From positions 1 through 11,035 of the forward strand of contig JAHIZR010000426.1 in NCBI GenBank assembly GCA_018814465.1: a stretch of DNA of 11,035 nt, written 5' to 3'. The stretch's first letter is position 1; each line of letters starts with the position of its first letter. The position numbers and the translations under genes were made by a program. The notes under the pieces were generated by a model, which was not told where the DNA came from, did no database searches, and saw only the letters and a list, made by a program, of their open reading frames with translations. This DNA comes from a bacterium. GTDB lineage: Bacteria; Electryoneota; RPQS01. Below, one piece after another: positions 7,054 through 11,035 of this stretch.

Positions 7054-8205
7054 ATGCGTTATAGTAAACAATTAGCCAAACGAGCTGCAATTGCTCTGCT
7101 CTCAATACTGCTGCTGATACTGCTCAGCGGCTGCGGTGGGAAAACCAATTCCGGCTCAAGCCGACGCGGCAATCTCAATTTCGCTGTAGAAGTCATAAAA
7201 GCGGAAGCCCGTGAGGTTGAATTTGCAGTTCATGCGGTCGGATCGGTTCAGGCTTTCGAGATCGTCCCGGTCACATCTCGCGTATTGGGTGTTGTGGAGC
7301 GCGTGAATTTCCGTGAAGGTGATCTCGTCAGCAAGGATCAGCCGTTAGTAGAAATCGAGCCGGAACGTTATCGACTCGGTCTTGCGTCCGCTCAGGCTCT
7401 GTTTGATAAGGCCGGCGCGTCGCTCCAAGAAGCGCGCGCGGGATTGAAGCGACGGGAACAAATCTTGGAGAATCAGACAGGAATGATCAGTCCCGAGGAA
7501 TTGGAGGATTGGCAGACTCGAGTCCGGACGCTCGAGGCGGACTCCGCATATGCACTTGCTTCCTTGGAAATCGCAAGACTGAATCTACGTGACGCGGAAG
7601 TTCCGGCCCCGGTCAGCGGAATAATTCAGGAACGCAAAGTAACTACCGGGCAGTATGTGCAAACCGGCACTGTAATCGCATCCATAGTGCGGCGCGATCC
7701 GCTGCTCTTGAATTTCACAGTTCCCGAGACTGATTCCAAACGATTGACGAAGAATTTGGATGCGCAATTTCAGGTGCGCGGGAATGAGCGGAATTATCAT
7801 GCGCATATTACCGCTATTGCCGAGAGCGCTGATCCGCAGACACGCATGGTAACAATCACGGCGGAGATCGATGATCCCCGTCGAGACGAACTGCTTCCGG
7901 GCACATTCGCGGAAGTAACTGTTATGCTTGGTGAGATATCCAAGCTGCCGATCATTCCTCAGACGGCTATCCGTCCCAGCGAAAAAGGCTTCCTTGCCTT
8001 TGTCGTAGTGGACAGCACAGCTCAAGAACGAATCCTCACGCTCGGAATGAGATCCCGAGATGGTATGGTGGAAGTTCTCGATGGAATACAAGCAGGTGAA
8101 ACTGTTGTGATACGAGGCGCGGAAGCACTGCAAGACGGCGCTGGGGTCAAAGTCAGCAAGGTTGCCGACATCGCAGCAGACAACGGAGAAGGCAGCGGCT
8201 CGTGA
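7054..8205 (+). CDS. RND efflux periplasmic adaptor (membrane-fusion) lipoprotein
   Basis: 383 residues. A lipoprotein signal peptide (basic RYSKQLAKR, then a Leu/Ile-rich core) ends in the lipobox LSGC, with Cys27 the lipidation site and Gly at +2. Then come a first lipoyl half (about 73-103, GVVERVNFREGDLV), a helical hairpin (105-180), a second lipoyl half (184-214, VPAPVSGIIQERKVTTGQYV), a β-barrel (217-293, ending LLPGTFAEVTV) and a membrane-proximal domain (298-368, IPQTAIRPSEKG). This is the AcrA/HlyD-type order and normal length. It would bridge the pump encoded next to an outer-membrane TolC-type channel, which is absent here. The start is fixed by the signal peptide, although no ribosome-binding site is evident. 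Its stop overlaps the pump start by 4 nt, implying coupled translation. Substrates cannot be read from sequence. Confidence 0.93.
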   Translation: MRYSKQLAKRAAIALLSILLLILLSGCGGKTNSGSSRRGNLNFAVEVIKAEAREVEFAVHAVGSVQAFEIVPVTSRVLGVVERVNFREGDLVSKDQPLVEIEPERYRLGLASAQALFDKAGASLQEARAGLKRREQILENQTGMISPEELEDWQTRVRTLEADSAYALASLEIARLNLRDAEVPAPVSGIIQERKVTTGQYVQTGTVIASIVRRDPLLLNFTVPETDSKRLTKNLDAQFQVRGNERNYHAHITAIAESADPQTRMVTITAEIDDPRRDELLPGTFAEVTVMLGEISKLPIIPQTAIRPSEKGFLAFVVVDSTAQERILTLGMRSRDGMVEVLDGIQAGETVVIRGAEALQDGAGVKVSKVADIAADNGEGSGS

Positions 8206-11035
8206 ACATCACAGAAGTCTGTATCCGCAAGCCGGTTTTTGCCTGGATGCTGATGGCAGGAACGATCGTCTTCGGGCTCGTCGCTTTGACTCGCATGGGA
8301 ATCAGTCAATTCCCGGATGTGGATTTTCCGACAATCAGTGTGCGGGTGGAATGGGAGGGCGCGGCTCCGGAAGTAATCGAGAACGACGTCGTGGAGATTC
8401 TTGAGGAAGCACTCTCGCAAGTGGAGGGCATCAAGGGCATCACGTCCGTCTCCCGACAGGGGAGCGCGTCGATTACCGTTGAATTGGATATCTCCCGCGA
8501 TGTTGATGTGGCATTGCAGGATGTGCAGACGAAAGTCTCGCAAGCGCAGCGGCGGCTTCCCCGCGATCTCGATCCACCGGTTATTTCCAAGTCGAATCCT
8601 GAAGACAATCCGATTATGTGGATTGGGCTTTCCGGCCCGTATTCCAAGCAGTACTTGAGCGATGTGGCTCGCTACCGTATCAAGGAGAAACTGCAGACCA
8701 TTCAGGGAGTCGGCGAAATTACCATGGGGGGCTGGCTGGAGCGGAATATCCGTATTTGGGTCGACGCCTCGAAGCTTGATGAAAAAGGCATCACGGTTGT
8801 TGAGCTGCAAAATGCTTTACAGCGTGAGCATATCGAGCTTCCTGCCGGAAGACTGGAGACCTCCGGGCGTGAGGTCAGCGTTCGCGTCATGGGCGAAGCG
8901 CTCGATCTTGACGCGCTTCGCGAGATCGTTATCCGCGAGACGGATTCCGGGCCGATATATCTGCGCGATGTCGCAATCATTGAAGACGGCTTTGAAGACA
9001 TGCGCAGGCTTTCGCGCGTTAATGGCGTGTCCGCGCAGGGGATCGGCATCAAGAAGCAGCGCGGTTCCAATGCGGTTGCCGTTGCACAAGCGATCCGGGA
9101 GGAATTGGATTTGATCCGGCAAACGCTGCCGGAAGGCATGGATCTCGGCATCAATTTCGATTCAACGGTTTTCATCGAGGAATCGGTTCACGAAATCGAA
9201 TTTGAGTTGATTGTTGCGGTGATTCTCACGGCTCTGGTATGCTGGCTCTTCCTCGGATCATTTTCGACGACCTTGAATGTAGTGCTGGCGATTCCGATGT
9301 CGCTCTTCGGCACCATCGCGGTTATTTATTTCCTCGGTTTTACGCTGAATACTTTTACGCTGCTTGCGCTTGCGCTTGCCGTAGGAATTGTTGTTGACGA
9401 TGCGATCATGGTACTGGAGAATATCGTTCGTCATATGGAAATGGGAAAGGACCGGGTGCGCGCATCGCTTGAAGGTACCAAGGAGATTACGTTCTCAGCC
9501 TTTTCCGCGACGCTGGCCGTTGTTGCGATCTTTATCCCGGTCGTCTTTATGGAAGGGATTATCGGGAAGTACTTCCTGCAGTTCGGCGTCACGCTGTGCG
9601 TAGCGGTCATGCTTTCCTATCTCGAAGCGGTCACTCTTGCTCCCGCGCGCTGCTCGCAGATTCTGGACATCAGCAAGGACAAGCGCAATAGAATCGGTTT
9701 GCGGGTTGATAGCGTGTTTCGTTGGTTCAGCGGCAAGTATTCGAATGCACTCAGAAAAAACCTTGGACGTCCCGGAACCATTTTGGCGGGAGCCGGCGTG
9801 CTCTTTCTGCTGGCTTTGGGTGTGTTTCGGATAATGCCTGCCGAGTTTGTTCCCTCGCAGGATCAGAGCCGCTTGATGATTCGTCTTCAGACTGCCGTTG
9901 GTTCCGACATTAATGAAACCGACGGACTGTTCCGCAAAGTTGAAGCGATCCTCAATACTCATTCGGAAATTCAGAGAGTGTTTGCCGTAATCGGAGGATT
10001 TGGCGGCGGCAACACAAGCAGCGGCGTCATTTTCATAACCATGCTGCCGCCGCATCAGCGCGCTTTCAGTCAGAATGAGTTCGCGGGGATTTTACGCAAG
10101 GAGATCAATGCCGTTCCGGGCATTCGCGCAGTTGTGCAGGATCTTTCACAGTCCGGCTTCACAGCGCGGCGCGGATTCCCCATCGAATTCTCGATTCGCG
10201 GCTCTGACTGGAAAATGCTCGAGACAATCAGCCAGGATCTCGCGAAAGAAGTGGAAGAAAGCGGGTACGCCGTTGATGTTGACACCGATTATCGAATCGG
10301 TGTTCCTGAATTGCAGATTCTTCCGGATCGCGCGCGCTGTGCGGATCTGGGCGTATCGGTCGAGGATGTCGCGGTTGCGGTGAACTCACTCATCGGGGGG
10401 ACGCGCATCGGAAAATACAGCGCGGGGGGACGCCGCGTGGATGTGCGGGTTCGCTTGCTTGCGGATCAGAGAAGCCGACCGGAAGATCTGGCGCGCCTGC
10501 GGGTAAGAAACCGCAGCGGCGATTTGATTCCGCTTTCATCGCTGATCACTTACGCCGAATATCCCGCATTACAGGGGATAACAAGATTGGATCGGGAGCG
10601 CGCGATTTCAGTTTTTGCCAACGTTGCTCCTGGTCATTCGCAGGATGAAGCGATCAAATATGTGGAAACGCTGTCAGATAAAATGCCGGAAGGCTACCGG
10701 ATTGTATTAGGTGGCGCCAGCGTTGCGTTTCAGGAATCAATGAGCAGTTTGATCTTTGCTCTGTTTATGGGAATTGTCTTTGCTTACATGGTGCTTGCAT
10801 CGCAGTTCAATTCTTTTGCTCATCCGATTACGATTCTTACGATACTTCCCTTGTCGGTTGCCGGAGCAGCGGCGGCTTTGTTGGTGACCGGGAAATCACT
10901 GAATATCTTCAGTATGATTGGCTTGTTGCTGCTGATGGGGATCGTGAAGAAGAATTCGATCATTCTTGTAGATTACGCCAATCGGTATCGCGAGCAAAGT
11001 CGGAACGCTCGTGAAGCGATGCAGAAAGCAGGTCC
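8202..11035 (+). CDS. RND (HAE-1 family) efflux transporter, 3' end cut by window
   Basis: An open frame of 944 codons starts at GTG 8202-8204, sharing GTGA with the adaptor stop, and is still open at the window edge. The N-terminus (NITEVCIRKPVFAWML...GISQFPDVDFPTISV) is the standard RND start, with TM1 at about 11-32. The TM4 proton-relay pair is Asp399-Asp400 in GIVVDDAIMVLENI, and the TM10 lysine lies in GIVKKNSIILVDYAN (Lys917). These correspond to AcrB Asp407, Asp408 and Lys940, so the proton pathway looks intact. Large periplasmic loops follow TM1 and TM7. HAE-1 pumps are about 1,030-1,050 residues, so roughly 100 are missing. Sequence style is nearest to AcrB/MdtB/MdtC-type multidrug exporters rather than CusA metal exporters (no Met-rich motifs noticed). 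It works as a trimer in the inner membrane, exporting substrates by proton antiport with the adaptor. Confidence 0.95.
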   Translation, partial: MNITEVCIRKPVFAWMLMAGTIVFGLVALTRMGISQFPDVDFPTISVRVEWEGAAPEVIENDVVEILEEALSQVEGIKGITSVSRQGSASITVELDISRDVDVALQDVQTKVSQAQRRLPRDLDPPVISKSNPEDNPIMWIGLSGPYSKQYLSDVARYRIKEKLQTIQGVGEITMGGWLERNIRIWVDASKLDEKGITVVELQNALQREHIELPAGRLETSGREVSVRVMGEALDLDALREIVIRETDSGPIYLRDVAIIEDGFEDMRRLSRVNGVSAQGIGIKKQRGSNAVAVAQAIREELDLIRQTLPEGMDLGINFDSTVFIEESVHEIEFELIVAVILTALVCWLFLGSFSTTLNVVLAIPMSLFGTIAVIYFLGFTLNTFTLLALALAVGIVVDDAIMVLENIVRHMEMGKDRVRASLEGTKEITFSAFSATLAVVAIFIPVVFMEGIIGKYFLQFGVTLCVAVMLSYLEAVTLAPARCSQILDISKDKRNRIGLRVDSVFRWFSGKYSNALRKNLGRPGTILAGAGVLFLLALGVFRIMPAEFVPSQDQSRLMIRLQTAVGSDINETDGLFRKVEAILNTHSEIQRVFAVIGGFGGGNTSSGVIFITMLPPHQRAFSQNEFAGILRKEINAVPGIRAVVQDLSQSGFTARRGFPIEFSIRGSDWKMLETISQDLAKEVEESGYAVDVDTDYRIGVPELQILPDRARCADLGVSVEDVAVAVNSLIGGTRIGKYSAGGRRVDVRVRLLADQRSRPEDLARLRVRNRSGDLIPLSSLITYAEYPALQGITRLDRERAISVFANVAPGHSQDEAIKYVETLSDKMPEGYRIVLGGASVAFQESMSSLIFALFMGIVFAYMVLASQFNSFAHPITILTILPLSVAGAAAALLVTGKSLNIFSMIGLLLLMGIVKKNSIILVDYANRYREQSRNAREAMQKAG

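Noticed and set aside
7585..8133. Minus-strand frame of 182 codons inside the adaptor gene.
   Set aside because: Fully antisense to the conserved lipoyl and β-barrel regions; no family features.
8022..8810. Minus-strand frame of 262 codons across the adaptor-pump junction.
   Set aside because: It lies opposite two well-supported genes with conserved motifs; composition fits an antisense shadow.
1..11035. CRISPR arrays, insertion-sequence ends, tRNA or rRNA genes.
   Set aside because: No regularly spaced repeats, transposase-like frames, T-arm motifs or rRNA-like blocks were seen on either strand.

Overview
The window comes from a Gram-negative (outer-membrane) bacterium. It encodes a porin-like β-barrel ending in Phe, a lipoprotein RND adaptor and an RND inner-membrane pump, and base composition looks roughly balanced in the genes and more AT-rich between them. 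Nothing fixes the phylum. The multi-PAS hybrid kinase would suit a deltaproteobacterium or a member of the FCB/candidate-phylum groups, but that is only an impression. No mobile element, CRISPR array, tRNA or rRNA was seen.

Layout, all convincing genes on the + strand. (1) Positions 1-170 hold the probable last codons of an upstream gene, then a strong intrinsic terminator (141-170) and a weaker minus-strand terminator (101-124). (2) Positions 171-877 are a long AT-rich region without a convincing gene. It contains a candidate promoter (667-695) and, just before the next gene, a near-perfect Fur-type operator (839-853) overlapping a second candidate promoter. (3) Positions 878-6358 are a tight three-gene operon: outer-membrane porin, a very small exported PstS-like binding protein, and a large hybrid sensor histidine kinase (two membrane segments, periplasmic domain, three tandem HAMP units, four PAS domains, HisKA, HATPase and receiver). 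(4) Positions 6359-7053 are a second long non-coding stretch with a good sigma-70-like promoter (6843-6871) and a possibly structured leader of about 175 nt. (5) Positions 7054-11035 are an efflux operon: lipoprotein membrane-fusion adaptor, then an RND/HAE-1 transporter overlapping it by 4 nt and cut by the window end.

How they may work together: the middle operon reads as an envelope sensing module. The porin would admit a ligand, the half-size binding protein would capture it in the periplasm, and the kinase would read the bound form through its periplasmic domain. The Fur-type box suggests control by iron or another metal. The kinase has no separate response regulator in view, so its target is unknown; the downstream efflux pump is a candidate only by proximity. 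The pump needs an outer-membrane TolC-type channel that is not in the window.
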